Part shown: positions 31,901 through 42,331 of the stretch, in pieces
Layout: every line of letters starts with the position of its first letter
Numbering within the stretch: position 1 is the first letter of the stretch
Origin: Latilactobacillus sakei subsp. sakei DSM 20017 = JCM 1157
GTDB lineage: Bacteria; Bacillota; Bacilli; Lactobacillales; Lactobacillaceae
Reading direction: 5' to 3'
Assembly: GCF_002370355.1 (NCBI RefSeq)
Contig: NZ_AP017929.1
Coordinates: 1,302,001 to 1,366,000 of the forward strand
DNA length: 64,000 nucleotides
Notes under the pieces: model-generated
Database searches by the model: none
Seen by the model: only the letters and a program-made list of their open reading frames with translations
What the model was told of the DNA's origin: nothing
Position numbers and translations under genes: made by a program

Positions 31901-32866
31901 TTATTTGAATTGTTCAGTTTGGTCTGTTGTTAGCCAGAAGGGTTGAGAAGTGACGTTAAAGTGCATGTCAAATGCGCGACTACCCATTTCTTCGCCATCG
32001 ACCTGGCCGAATTCTAACGTTTGGGTTCGAACAACAAGATCGTCGGCTCTAAAATGATGAACAGCTTTGTAGCGAGTGTGCTTACCCATTAACATCATAA
32101 TAAATAGGTAGCAGAAAAAGAAAACGTTCAACTTCTCTATCACCACAAGGTCCAGTTTTTGATCATCGACGCGTGCAGAAGGCATAATGGGAACACCACC
32201 GCCAAAGTAAGGATGATTCGTCGTTGTGACTAGAAAACCTCGGCTGAAATTTTTAACAGTGCCATTAGCCTTGACGGTAACTTGGAAAGCATCTTGTGAC
32301 GTAAAGGCTTGGATTAGTGAGAAGACGTAAGACAGGGAGCCAATATGAAACTTATTTAAAAAACGTTTGCTTTTAGAGTTATTGGTGATGCTGACGACGG
32401 AAGCGTCAAAACCAATACCGACATTGTTGACGAAATAACCGGTCTCGTCCTTAAGGGCATCATGATAAACACCCAAATCGATATTGACGGGGGCGCTAGT
32501 TGCAAGAATCTGTTCAAGGGCTTGTAGTGGATCACTATTTAAGCCAATTCCGCGGGCGAAGTCATTGCCGGAACCACAAGGTAAATAAGCGATGGGAATG
32601 TCGGTTTTGCCGGCGTTCTGAACACCGTTAATTGCTTGGTTTAAAGTACCATCACCACCGATAATTAGTAAAACTTGATTGGTTCGTTTAAAGCGAGCAA
32701 ATTGGTAGGCAATCCGAGTGGTATGGCCGGGATAGCTAGAAATTTGTAGTTCGTATGAAATGCCGCGTTGCTTGAGGACGGTTTCAATCTGCGGCCAAAT
32801 CTTCTGAGCTCGGCCAGTACCAGCAACTTGGTTTAAAATAATATAAAAATGAGGCGTATCAGCCAT
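31901..32866 (-). CDS. dagK: Diacylglycerol kinase family lipid kinase
   Basis: Soluble lipid kinase of the DagK/YegS fold, which phosphorylates diacylglycerol released in lipoteichoic acid synthesis. The nucleotide motif IGGDGTLNQAINGV is near residue 70, followed by YLPCGSGNDFARG. The length of 321 aa is usual. The start ATG has GGGGGAATC upstream on the minus strand. It stands alone, convergent with thiW. Confidence 0.93.
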   Translation of the reverse strand: MADTPHFYIILNQVAGTGRAQKIWPQIETVLKQRGISYELQISSYPGHTTRIAYQFARFKRTNQVLLIIGGDGTLNQAINGVQNAGKTDIPIAYLPCGSGNDFARGIGLNSDPLQALEQILATSAPVNIDLGVYHDALKDETGYFVNNVGIGFDASVVSITNNSKSKRFLNKFHIGSLSYVFSLIQAFTSQDAFQVTVKANGTVKNFSRGFLVTTTNHPYFGGGVPIMPSARVDDQKLDLVVIEKLNVFFFCYLFIMMLMGKHTRYKAVHHFRADDLVVRTQTLEFGQVDGEEMGSRAFDMHFNVTSQPFWLTTDQTEQFK

Positions 32867-32953
32867 TCGGATTCCCCCTTTCAGAAAAGATATTCGGTGT
32901 ATATTATAGCGGGAAATGACAAGTTTTACTACCTAAATTTTTGATAAGAATCT

Positions 32954-32991
32954 AAAAAAGGGCGGGACAAACGTTAGTTTGTCCCGCCCTT
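32954..32991 (-). terminator. Terminator of the rnjA transcript
   Basis: Near-perfect 14-bp stem AAGGGCGGGACAAAC / GTTTGTCCCGCCCTT with a 4-base loop. The U run lies on the minus strand (A run at 32954-32959). Confidence 0.92.
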
Positions 32992-32998
32992 AAAGGTT

Positions 32999-34687
32999 TT
33001 ATTCGTTACTTTGAATGATCATTGGTAAAATCATTGGATGGCGTTCCGTCTTTTCAAATAGGAAATCTTGAAGGCCATCAATAATTGCTTCTCGGACTTG
33101 GCTTTCAGTGACCTTGTCGTTAGCATTGAACGTGTTGACGATCATTCTGAAAACCCGTCGTTGGGCTTCGCTGATCAATTCACCAGATTCACGCATATAG
33201 ACAAAGCCCCGTGAAAGAATATCAGGACCGGCAAGAATATTTTTCTCACCGAAGTTAATGGTTGCGACAACCACGACCAAGCCTTCTTCAGAAAGCATTT
33301 TACGATCGCGAAGGACAACATTACCGATATCACCAATCCCGTTACCATCAACATAAACGTCGTCGGCACTGAAATGGCCAGCAACATGTGCTGAGTCAGC
33401 AGTTAAGGCTAAGACATCACCATTTTCAAGGATGAAACAATTGTCCGGTTCAACGCCACATTGTTGGGCGAGTTCGGTATGAATCTTTTGCATCCGGTAT
33501 TCACCATGACAAGGCATGAAGAACTTAGGTTTCATCAAACGTAACATCAATTTTTGTTCTTCTTGGCCACCATGACCAGAAGTATGAATGTTGTTGACTT
33601 TACCATGGATAACTTCAGCGCCTGCTTCAGAAAGCTTATTGATAACGTGGTTAACACTCGTTGTATTCCCAGGAATTGGATTACTTGAGAAAACAACTGT
33701 ATCGCCAGGTTGGATTGAAATCTGACGGTGAGTACCATTAGCAATCCGGCTTAAAGCAGCCATTGGTTCACCTTGAGAACCGGTACAGATAATCATCACT
33801 TTATCAGCAGGTAATGAGTTAAGTTGACTTGCATCAACAAGTGCTTCATCAGGAATATTTAAATAACCTAATTCACGACCATTAACAACGGCAGCTTCCA
33901 TACTATGACCGAAGACCGCAATCTTACGACCATTAGCAATCGCTGCATCTGTTGCTTGTGAGACCCGTGAAATATTAGAAGCGAAAGTTGCGAAGATAAT
34001 CCGGCCTTCAATCCGTTCTACAATGTGGCGGATTGAATTGCCAACAAAACGTTCTGATTTCGTGAAGTTAGGTACTTCAGCGTTGGTACTATCAGACATT
34101 AGGCAGAGGACGCCTTCTTCGCCGAGACGTGCCATCTTTTGAAGATTAGGAGAAGGTTGATTACCAACAGGTGTTAAGTCAAACTTAAAATCACCAGTTT
34201 CAACAACAACCCCTTGAGGTGTATGAATCGCAACCCCTAATGTATCAGGAATTGAATGGGTTGTTCGGAAGAAATCAACACTTGTTTTGCGGAATTTAAG
34301 GACGGTATCTTCGTTTATTTCATGTAGTTCAGTAGACCGCAAAAGACCGTGTTCTTCCAACTTGCCACGAATTAAAGCAAGGGCTAAAGGACCTGCATAA
34401 ACAGGGACGTTTGGCACTTGTTGTAAGAAGAAAGGCAACCCACCAATATGATCTTCATGACCATGGGTGATGACAAGGGCTTTGATTTTTTGTTGATTCT
34501 TTTGAAGATATTGATAATCGGAAATGACATAGTCAATGCCTAATAATTCATCTTCTGGAAACTTGATGCCGGCGTCAATAACGATAATTTCATCTTGGAA
34601 TTGAACACCGTACATGTTCTTACCAATTTCGCCAAGACCCCCTACGGCAAAAACGGCTGTTTCATTGTTTTTTATATTGAGTTTCAT
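32999..34687 (-). CDS. rnjA: Ribonuclease J1
   Basis: Metallo-beta-lactamase ribonuclease with endo- and 5'-exonuclease activity in mRNA decay. It has the full metal-binding motif [13 protein letters not shown] near residue 75, [10 protein letters not shown] for the last motif and the beta-CASP region between. The length of 562 aa is usual. This copy keeps all metal ligands, unlike the second copy at 60464. It follows rpoY with four bases between, as in other Firmicutes. Its start is ATG 34687. Confidence 0.95.
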   Translation of the reverse strand: MKLNIKNNETAVFAVGGLGEIGKNMYGVQFQDEIIVIDAGIKFPEDELLGIDYVISDYQYLQKNQQKIKALVITHGHEDHIGGLPFFLQQVPNVPVYAGPLALALIRGKLEEHGLLRSTELHEINEDTVLKFRKTSVDFFRTTHSIPDTLGVAIHTPQGVVVETGDFKFDLTPVGNQPSPNLQKMARLGEEGVLCLMSDSTNAEVPNFTKSERFVGNSIRHIVERIEGRIIFATFASNISRVSQATDAAIANGRKIAVFGHSMEAAVVNGRELGYLNIPDEALVDASQLNSLPADKVMIICTGSQGEPMAALSRIANGTHRQISIQPGDTVVFSSNPIPGNTTSVNHVINKLSEAGAEVIHGKVNNIHTSGHGGQEEQKLMLRLMKPKFFMPCHGEYRMQKIHTELAQQCGVEPDNCFILENGDVLALTADSAHVAGHFSADDVYVDGNGIGDIGNVVLRDRKMLSEEGLVVVVATINFGEKNILAGPDILSRGFVYMRESGELISEAQRRVFRMIVNTFNANDKVTESQVREAIIDGLQDFLFEKTERHPMILPMIIQSNE

Positions 34688-34691
34688 TTAC

Positions 34692-34904
34692 TTAGAACTC
34701 CGTTAATTTGAAGTCTTCTGATTCTTGTTCGTAAGCTAAATGTTCACCAGTAAGTTCTTGTACAAATTCAATATTGTAGGGTGTATTGTCTTCAACAAGT
34801 TGACGTGCTTCAACGGCACTGTTAGCTTCAAGATAGAGTGATTTAGTTGCCTCGCGTAGAGGACTTTGTGTTTTGTCTGCTTGGAAAAGTACTTTATAAA
34901 TCAA
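34692..34904 (-). CDS. rpoY: RNA polymerase epsilon subunit RpoY
   Basis: A 70-aa small auxiliary subunit of RNA polymerase (formerly DUF1447), always next to rnjA in Firmicutes. The family core is [17 protein letters not shown] and [10 protein letters not shown] chose TTG 34904 because AAAGGAG is eight bases upstream and other RpoY proteins start MIYKV; the extra eight residues of a longer frame overlap that site. Confidence 0.93.
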   Translation of the reverse strand: MIYKVLFQADKTQSPLREATKSLYLEANSAVEARQLVEDNTPYNIEFVQELTGEHLAYEQESEDFKLTEF

Positions 34905-35100
34905 TTGTAAAACTCCTTTGATATTCATCTTATTTTTAAACGAAAGTTTAACCGTCCAGAGGTTGATTACTCAACATTTAAGAATATTTTAGCATATCTT
35001 TTAATTAAAGTATACATTGGGCAACGGCCTCGTAATAGCGAGTTTAGTCTAATTCGGCTATAATTATGACAACCGTTACAATTAGAAAGAGGGGGTTGCC

Positions 35101-35586
35101 ATGTTAATTTGGTTATTACTACTAGTCTTAATTGGATTGGCGGGCGGTCTGGCTTGGTTTATTCACCGGATTCGTCGGCAAAGAGCCATGCGGATTTTAC
35201 AAAGTAGTAGTCAAGAAACGGTAGACGAGATTGTCAATATTGCTTATCAAAGGCTATTGACTGCACAACCGCAATTTTATACACAACAAGCAACGTTAAT
35301 TGCTAATTCACCGACAGAAGTTTGGGGTGGGAATGTGATGTTGTTTGAGTATCGCGTAAACGTTTTACGAACGGATATGTCGTTGAAGCCAATTACGGAA
35401 ACGTTAGAACAGACCTTAAATGAGGTTGCCGACGAACGACGAATTGCCTCCGTTAATCCTAAATACCCAGCGTTAGTCATTACAGACGCTTGGTTATTGG
35501 ATCAGGATTACCATTTTGACGTGGCATTTATTGTCAATCGAGAAACGATTGAATACGTCAAGGATATGGCACGAGTAATGGACTAA
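35101..35586 (+). CDS. Conserved hypothetical membrane-anchored protein
   Basis: I do not recognise the family. The 161-aa protein begins with one transmembrane helix (about residues 2-20) and a basic stop-transfer (RIRRQR), leaving the rest probably in the cytoplasm. The soluble part is alpha/beta and mixed. The ATG follows GAGGGGGTTG. It lies 27 bases before the ABC exporter genes but has no visible link to them. Confidence 0.75.
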   Translation: MLIWLLLLVLIGLAGGLAWFIHRIRRQRAMRILQSSSQETVDEIVNIAYQRLLTAQPQFYTQQATLIANSPTEVWGGNVMLFEYRVNVLRTDMSLKPITETLEQTLNEVADERRIASVNPKYPALVITDAWLLDQDYHFDVAFIVNRETIEYVKDMARVMD

Positions 35587-35613
35587 ATTTGAAACAAGAA
35601 GGAGTTAGCACCT

Positions 35614-37353
35614 ATGAAATTAATGTGGCGCTATACCATTCGCTATAAAAAACTGTTATTTTGGAATTTTATCTGCGTATTTGGGTTTATTTTAATTGAA
35701 CTGGGATTACCAACATTATTAGGACAAATTATCGATAAAGGTATCAACCGCCATACGGTCGGGCCGGTTTGGCAATATGGGACTTTAATGGTCGTCATTT
35801 CCCTGATTGGCCTAGTGGGTTTGATCGGCTTAGCCTACACGGGGAGTCGCTTAACCACTAATTTAACGCGTGATATCCGGAACGATATCTTTAAAAAAAC
35901 GATGCAATTTTCACATCATGAATATGGTGAGTTTGGCGTGTCTTCCTTAATTACTCGGACGACCAACGATGCGTTTCAAGTGACGCAATTCATGGTGCAA
36001 GTGTTACGAACGGGTTTTATGACCCCGATGATGATCGTTGCCAGTGCGTTCATGATTGTGCGGACGAGTCTGTCATTATCATGGATTGTTTTTGCAGCCA
36101 TTCCGATTTTATTAGTTGGGGTGGTTATCATTGGTTGGTTATCCGAACCAATGTCTGCAGAACAACAAAAAAACTTAGATGCAATCAATTTAAACTTACG
36201 TGAAAATTTAACTGGGATTCGGGTTATTCGCGCATTTGTGCGTGAAAAATTCCAGAGTATGCGTTTTAGAAAAGTTAATGAAGCCTACAGTCAGAGTTCA
36301 ATCAAACTCTTTACATTAGTAGCCCTCGCACAACCTGGCTTTTCATTTATCTTCAATATTGTGTTCGTGTTAATCATTTGGCAAGGGGCGGTTCAAATTA
36401 ATACCGGTCACTTAGCAGTGGGGACGTTAATCGCCTTTATTGAATACATTTTCCATGTACTATTTTCATTCATGCTCTTTGCGAGTGTCTTCATGATGTA
36501 CCCTAGAGCGGCTGTTTCAGCTGAACGGATTGAAAAAGTCCTTAATTCACCCGTAGATATTACGGATGATGATCAGGGGATTCAAACTACGACTACCCAA
36601 GGCGAATTGGCTTTTGAAAATGTGTCGTTTGCTTATCCTGGTCCGACAGAAAGTCCGGTCATTCGGGATGTCAGTTTTAAAGCCCATCCTGGTGAAACTG
36701 TCGCCTTCATCGGTAGTACAGGGAGTGGTAAATCAACCTTAATTCAGTTGATTCCACGCTTTTTCGATGTGACGCGGGGGCAAGTGATGATTGATGGTTA
36801 CGATGTTCGTGATTACCAATTGAAAGCATTACGCCAAAAAATTGGTTTTATTCCCCAAAAGGCGGTCCTCTTTACCGGCACGATTGCGGATAACTTGCGC
36901 TATGGTAATCCGGAAGCGACGGATGCTGAGTTATGGGATGCTTTAACGATTGCTCAATCCAAAACATTCGTGGCGGAAAAACCAGACGGTCTCCAAACTT
37001 ATTTGGCTGAAGGTGGTAACAACTTATCAGGTGGTCAAAAGCAACGACTAGCGATTGCCAGAGCAATTGTTCGTCGCCCAGACATCTACGTCTTTGACGA
37101 TAGCTTTTCAGCCTTGGATTACCAAACAGACGCAGCATTACGAGGCGCTTTAAAATCGATTACGAAAGAGGCAACCGTCTTAATTGTCGCCCAACGTGTG
37201 GGGACGATTATGAATGCAGATCGGATTGTCGTCTTAAATGAAGGACAAGTTGTGGGCATCGGTACCCACAAAGAATTACTTAAAACAAATGAGGTTTACC
37301 GGGCCATTGCCGCCTCACAGTTGTCAAAGGAGGAGCTCAATGAAGAATATTAA
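35614..37353 (+). CDS. Heterodimeric ABC exporter subunit (LmrC/BmrC-like)
   Basis: Half-transporter of 579 aa: six transmembrane segments, then the ATPase domain. Walker A is IGSTGSGKST, signature LSGGQKQR and Walker B VFDDSFSALD. In Walker B the usual catalytic Glu is Asp, so one site is degenerate, as in heterodimeric exporters of the BmrCD/LmrCD type, which move drugs and lipids. It overlaps the partner gene by 14 bases. Substrate is unknown. Confidence 0.9.
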   Translation: MKLMWRYTIRYKKLLFWNFICVFGFILIELGLPTLLGQIIDKGINRHTVGPVWQYGTLMVVISLIGLVGLIGLAYTGSRLTTNLTRDIRNDIFKKTMQFSHHEYGEFGVSSLITRTTNDAFQVTQFMVQVLRTGFMTPMMIVASAFMIVRTSLSLSWIVFAAIPILLVGVVIIGWLSEPMSAEQQKNLDAINLNLRENLTGIRVIRAFVREKFQSMRFRKVNEAYSQSSIKLFTLVALAQPGFSFIFNIVFVLIIWQGAVQINTGHLAVGTLIAFIEYIFHVLFSFMLFASVFMMYPRAAVSAERIEKVLNSPVDITDDDQGIQTTTTQGELAFENVSFAYPGPTESPVIRDVSFKAHPGETVAFIGSTGSGKSTLIQLIPRFFDVTRGQVMIDGYDVRDYQLKALRQKIGFIPQKAVLFTGTIADNLRYGNPEATDAELWDALTIAQSKTFVAEKPDGLQTYLAEGGNNLSGGQKQRLAIARAIVRRPDIYVFDDSFSALDYQTDAALRGALKSITKEATVLIVAQRVGTIMNADRIVVLNEGQVVGIGTHKELLKTNEVYRAIAASQLSKEELNEEY

Positions 37354-39103
37354 GGTGCTCAAACGCCTGATGCGCTATATTGGGCCTTATAAAATAACGT
37401 TCTGGTCAGCAATTACCGCAACGGTGATTTCCGTTTTAGCGAATGCGTTGTGGCCATTTATCATGGGACTAGCAGTGACTGAAATTAGTCAAAACTTAGC
37501 GCAACACGTCGCCGTTAACTTTAGTTACATTACTAAAGTCATCGCGATGATTCTCAGCTTTGCGTTACTTTATCAAACAATGATGTTTTTGGGATCGTTT
37601 TTAATGACGCGTGCAGTGCAACACGCAATGCGTGATTTACGGCGGGATATCAATCTACAGATGAACGCTTTGCCAGTCCGTTTCTTTGATTCACAACAAC
37701 AAGGTAATATCTTGTCGCGAGTTACCAATGATGTCGATGCAATCACGAATGCCTTGCAACAGAGTTTAATTCAAGTTGTGACCTCAATTTTGGGAATCAT
37801 TATGGCGGTTATCATGATGTTGACGATTAATTTATGGATGGCTTTACTATCTTTAATTATGATTCCGGCCTCACTTTTGATTTCCAAAGCAATCATCAAA
37901 AAGTCACAGGTTTACTTCCAGGGGCAACAAAATACCTTGGGTGAAATGAATGGTTATGTTCAGGAAAACTACGGTGGCTTCAGTGTCTTGAAGTTGTATG
38001 GTCAAGAAGACAGAGCGGTTGATGAATTTGCAGCGATTACCGATCGATTGACTGAATTTGGCTTCAAAGCGGCCTTTATTTCAGGAATCATGATGCCGTT
38101 AGTGGGTCTAACCACTAATCTAACCTATGCTGGGATGGCAACCTTGGGTGGTTACTATGTCTTGCACGGGGTCATTACGGTTGGTAATTTACAGGCCTTT
38201 ATTCAATATATTTGGCAGATTAATCAACCAATTTCGCAAATTACGCAGTTATCTGGTGTCATGCAAGCGGCTGCCGCTGCGACACAACGGGTTTTTGAAA
38301 TCTTGGATGAACCTATTGAACCCACTGATCAAGAAACAGCTGAATTACCGGCTGACGTTCAGGGAAAAGTTGAATTTAAAGATGTCAGCTTTAGCTATGA
38401 TCCAGCCAAACCATTGATTCGGGATCTAAGTTTCACCGCCAATCCGGGTGATAAAATTGCGATTGTTGGGCCAACCGGTGCTGGGAAGACGACCATGATT
38501 AATTTATTGATGCGTTTTTACGATGTTAGTTCTGGTCAAATCCTAATTGATGGCGTCGATACACGCCAGTTGAGTAAACAAACAGTTCGCTCACTCTTTG
38601 GGATGGTTCTTCAGGATGCTTGGTTGTATCACACAACGATTACGGAAAATATTCGCTTTGGGAAGCTAGATGCTACCGAATATGAAGTCGTGGATGCTGC
38701 CAAAACGGCCAATGTTGATCACTTCATCCATACGTTGCCAAATGGTTATCAGATGGCAATTGATGAAGAAGCGGATAACGTGTCGTTAGGGCAAAAGCAA
38801 CTCCTAACAATTGCCCGGGCGGTCATTGCTAACCCTAAAATTTTGATTTTAGATGAAGCAACCAGTTCGGTCGATACGCGCTTAGAAAGCTTATTGCAAA
38901 AGGCGATGGAAAAAGTGATGCAGGGTCGAACCAGTTTTGTGATTGCCCATCGCTTATCAACAATTCGGGATGCTAACTTAATTTTAGTAATGGATCACGG
39001 TCAAATTGTTGAAAAGGGAACACATGACGACTTATTAGCTGCTAATGGTGTTTACGCTAAGCTTTATAACAGTCAATTTGCAGAAACAAAATTAAATGCA
39101 TAA
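37340..39103 (+). CDS. Heterodimeric ABC exporter subunit (LmrD/BmrD-like)
   Basis: Second half-transporter, 587 aa, six transmembrane segments plus ATPase. Walker A is VGPTGAGKTT and Walker B is ILILDEATSSVD with the catalytic Glu. The signature reads VSLGQKQLLTIARA, changed from LSGGQ. So this subunit supplies the intact Walker B and a weak signature, complementary to its partner. The start ATG 37340 has AAAGGAGGAGC upstream; extension to 37238 would lie inside the previous gene. A terminator follows. Confidence 0.92.
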   Translation: MKNIKVLKRLMRYIGPYKITFWSAITATVISVLANALWPFIMGLAVTEISQNLAQHVAVNFSYITKVIAMILSFALLYQTMMFLGSFLMTRAVQHAMRDLRRDINLQMNALPVRFFDSQQQGNILSRVTNDVDAITNALQQSLIQVVTSILGIIMAVIMMLTINLWMALLSLIMIPASLLISKAIIKKSQVYFQGQQNTLGEMNGYVQENYGGFSVLKLYGQEDRAVDEFAAITDRLTEFGFKAAFISGIMMPLVGLTTNLTYAGMATLGGYYVLHGVITVGNLQAFIQYIWQINQPISQITQLSGVMQAAAAATQRVFEILDEPIEPTDQETAELPADVQGKVEFKDVSFSYDPAKPLIRDLSFTANPGDKIAIVGPTGAGKTTMINLLMRFYDVSSGQILIDGVDTRQLSKQTVRSLFGMVLQDAWLYHTTITENIRFGKLDATEYEVVDAAKTANVDHFIHTLPNGYQMAIDEEADNVSLGQKQLLTIARAVIANPKILILDEATSSVDTRLESLLQKAMEKVMQGRTSFVIAHRLSTIRDANLILVMDHGQIVEKGTHDDLLAANGVYAKLYNSQFAETKLNA

Positions 39104-39104
39104 T

Positions 39105-39142
39105 AAAAAGGGTTAAGCCAAAATTTGGCTTAACCCTTTTTC
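39105..39142. terminator. Bidirectional terminator between the ABC exporter and def
   Basis: Palindrome AAAAAGGGTTAAGCCAAA / TTTGGCTTAACCCTTTTT. The genes converge on it. Confidence 0.93.
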
Positions 39143-39151
39143 GTTCGTTCA

Positions 39152-39709
39152 TTATTCAAGAATAATCATATCGTCTGGTGCGGCAAATGGATTTTCTTTG
39201 TTGATGTGGTCAAAGAAAAGAATACCGTTTAAATGATCGATTTCGTGTTGGCAAACAATTGCGGGGTAGTTTTTAAGACGAATCTTATGACTAACACCTT
39301 CAACGTCTTGATAACGTAATGTAATTCTGTCGTGCCGGGGCACATAACCGGGGACTTCGCGATCGACTGATAGGCAACCTTCGCCTTCAGCTAAAGCAGC
39401 GTCTTGAACAGAGTGGCTAATAATCTTAGGATTAATAATCACGTCTTTTAAGATTGGTGCTTCGCCTTCAGGGCCAGGGACTAAAACAGCTGACATCTGT
39501 TTTGAAACATCTACTTGAGGTGCGGCTAAGCCAACACCAGCGCGTAATTGATATTTCGCAGCAATTTCTGGATCTTGGCTATTTTCCAAGAATGTCATCA
39601 TGTCAGCGGCAAGTTGCCGATCTTCGTCAGATAGTGGGAATGAAACAGGTTGTGCAATTTCTCTAAGTGTAGGATTACCCTCGCGGATAATATCTTTCAT
39701 TAATATCAC
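39152..39709 (-). CDS. def: Peptide deformylase
   Basis: Removes the formyl group from nascent proteins. All three motifs are present: [13 protein letters not shown] and QHEIDHLNG with the catalytic Glu and metal-binding His residues. It is 185 aa, the type-2 Gram-positive form. The start GTG at 39709 fits the GGAGG eight bases upstream; the ATG three codons later is too far from it. It is a single gene, and the M-box promoter lies 69 bases away on the other strand. Confidence 0.95.
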   Translation of the reverse strand: MILMKDIIREGNPTLREIAQPVSFPLSDEDRQLAADMMTFLENSQDPEIAAKYQLRAGVGLAAPQVDVSKQMSAVLVPGPEGEAPILKDVIINPKIISHSVQDAALAEGEGCLSVDREVPGYVPRHDRITLRYQDVEGVSHKIRLKNYPAIVCQHEIDHLNGILFFDHINKENPFAAPDDMIILE

Positions 39710-39777
39710 AGTTAAGACCTCCGATTAATTCATCATAGATTATTCTAGCACAGAATTAAAAAAACGGAACAAATGGG

Positions 39778-39806
39778 TTGACCCACTTATCGATAACCAG
39801 TAGAAT
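39778..39806 (+). promoter_or_regulatory. Promoter of the M-box transcript
   Basis: TTGACC at 39778-39783, exactly 17 bp, then TAGAAT at 39801-39806. It lies 25 bases before the riboswitch. Confidence 0.8.
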
Positions 39807-39830
39807 GAGTATATAGAGATATCGCTTTTC

Positions 39831-39974
39831 CGTTAGGTGAGGCTCCTATATGAACATACGCTGCTACTCAGAAACATCGAGAGATGCCAATTGAGTCAAC
39901 AGAAACTGCCAATGAAGGCTTTTTCTAACGTAGCTGAACATGGTTTCTACGTCATATAGTGCTAAAACTGAACG
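39831..39974 (+). ncRNA. M-box (ykoK) magnesium riboswitch
   Basis: The conserved M-box sequence can be read through: CGTTAGGTGAGGCTCCTATA at the start, ACGCTGCTACTCAGAAACATCGAGAGATGCC, TGAGTCAACAGAAACTGCC and the closing CTAAAACTGAACG, which pairs with the CGTTAG start as P1. M-boxes sense Mg2+ and reduce expression of Mg2+ transporters. A T-rich stretch that looks like a terminator follows at about 40022. Confidence 0.93.
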
Positions 39975-40028
39975 ATTGGGAACGCCATGATGTTGTGGAT
40001 GACGCTCAATTGTTGTGCGCCTTTTTTT
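39971..40028 (+). terminator. Probable M-box expression-platform terminator
   Basis: AACGATTG at 39971-39978 can pair with CAATTGTT at 40007-40014, overlapping the 3' strand of P1, and a T7 run follows at 40022-40028. The hairpin is not perfectly placed next to the T run, so the exact fold is uncertain. Confidence 0.5.
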
Positions 40029-40078
40029 GTACAACTAAGTGCGACCTCTAAAACTAATTAGAAAGTCTGGTGAGTAAA

Positions 40079-40168
40079 ATGTTGCAAACAGCTGAAGGTC
40101 CGTTAAGTAGTAGCGATAGTGATCATCCGAGGTGGTCTGTCTTTTTACTGCCAGCAGCTTTAGGCTAG
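40079..40168 (+). CDS. Possible 29-aa leader peptide upstream of the ATPase-like gene
   Basis: ATG 40079, with GGTGAG five bases upstream, opens a 29-codon frame ending at TAG 40166-40168. It contains an acidic stretch SSSDSDHP and then a hydrophobic end FLLPAALG. It lies between the M-box and a hairpin (40177-40207, CTTCC / GGAAG) whose 3' arm holds the AAGGAG ribosome binding site of the next gene. Leader peptides with acidic and Pro codons occur before other Mg2+ transporter genes (for example mgtL), so a regulatory role is conceivable. Coding status is uncertain. Confidence 0.35.
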   Translation: MLQTAEGPLSSSDSDHPRWSVFLLPAALG

Positions 40169-40176
40169 CAGTGTTA

Positions 40177-40207
40177 CGACGACTTCCTCAAAAGGGAAGG
40201 AGTGTCG
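40177..40207 (+). promoter_or_regulatory. Hairpin covering the ribosome binding site
   Basis: CTTCC (40183-40187) pairs with GGAAG (40195-40199), and CGAC (40177-40180) with GTCG (40204-40207). AAGGAG (40197-40202), the binding site for the gene at 40214, is within the 3' arm. Confidence 0.5.
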
Positions 40208-40213
40208 AACGCG

Positions 40214-40897
40214 ATGCACAAGAATTTAAAGCAAGAAACAACGTTAAACGCAATCACAAGCAGCGGGATGTTAATGCGTTTGTTGGCAACTCGTCCAAGC
40301 GGGTTAACAACGATTGAAGCTGCAAAGCGGGCATCACTAGTTGCCGATTCAAATCGGATGGCAAGTGTTGTACGCGACGGTTTCCTACGCGAAATTGGTG
40401 TTGATCAAATTGTAGCAGGCGATATTTTAGTATTAGATGCTGCAGAAAAAACACCAGTTGCCGTAGCAACAATCGATAAAGAAATGGCGGTCATCAAAGC
40501 CGGTACAGTTGTTAAAACAGGTACGAGAGGTGTCGTGTTGAACGAAACACTATCACCTAAGGATGATGTCGTTAAGGTTCGCCTAGGGAATGCTTTCCTT
40601 ATGGCAGTGGCAGCACTTGTGTCATTCCTTGCGGTCCTTGCAGTTAATGAATTTGCTTTTGCTGGTGTGACAATCGGCTTAGCAGTTTGTACTGCCGTTA
40701 TGATGATGCGCGTTACAAAATCAGGGCAATTCAAGAACCTACTTGTTTTCGTAAGTATCGGTCAATTACGGATGCGCCTATTAGTTAATCTTCATCGCCT
40801 CATGACTCATCTAAGAGTTGAGCCAGTTTGGACGGATGTTCAACGCTTCCTAGTACATGCTGGGAACGCTGAGATCCCTCAACCGGTCTTGGCATGA
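40214..40897 (+). CDS. Small P-type-ATPase-like membrane protein
   Basis: A 227-aa protein starting at ATG 40214 (AAGGAG upstream; a GTG at 40202 overlaps that site). The N-terminal part resembles a cation-ATPase N-domain (RPSGLTTIEAAKRAS). Then comes a piece like the actuator domain entry, LREIGVDQIVAGDILVLDAAEKTPV, and AGTVVKTGTRGVVL. Two hydrophobic segments follow at about residues 138-158 and 160-178. The phosphorylation motif DKTGT and ATP-binding domain are absent, so it cannot be a full pump. It may be a decayed or condensed relative of MgtA-type ATPases, or a small regulator. Its M-box suggests Mg2+ stress. A terminator follows. Confidence 0.6.
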   Translation: MHKNLKQETTLNAITSSGMLMRLLATRPSGLTTIEAAKRASLVADSNRMASVVRDGFLREIGVDQIVAGDILVLDAAEKTPVAVATIDKEMAVIKAGTVVKTGTRGVVLNETLSPKDDVVKVRLGNAFLMAVAALVSFLAVLAVNEFAFAGVTIGLAVCTAVMMMRVTKSGQFKNLLVFVSIGQLRMRLLVNLHRLMTHLRVEPVWTDVQRFLVHAGNAEIPQPVLA

Positions 40898-40921
40898 GGT
40901 ACCCCAACAAAATACAATTAA

Positions 40922-40964
40922 CAAGCGTTTAGTACAGACAATGGTTTGTACTAGCGCTTTTTTT
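40922..40964 (+). terminator. Terminator of the M-box transcript
   Basis: AAGCG..TTAGTACA / TGTACTAGCGCTT imperfect stem with a T run at its 3' side. Confidence 0.88.
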
Positions 40965-42330
<1,366 letters not shown>

Positions 42331-42331
42331 G

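Noticed and set aside
37238-37339. Upstream extension of the second ABC subunit
   Set aside because: It overlaps the end of the first subunit and lacks homology; ATG 37340 has a good ribosome binding site.
40132-40317. Open frame of 61 codons overlapping the P-type-ATPase-like gene
   Set aside because: Basic, low-complexity translation with no ribosome binding site; overlapped by the better-supported frame at 40214.
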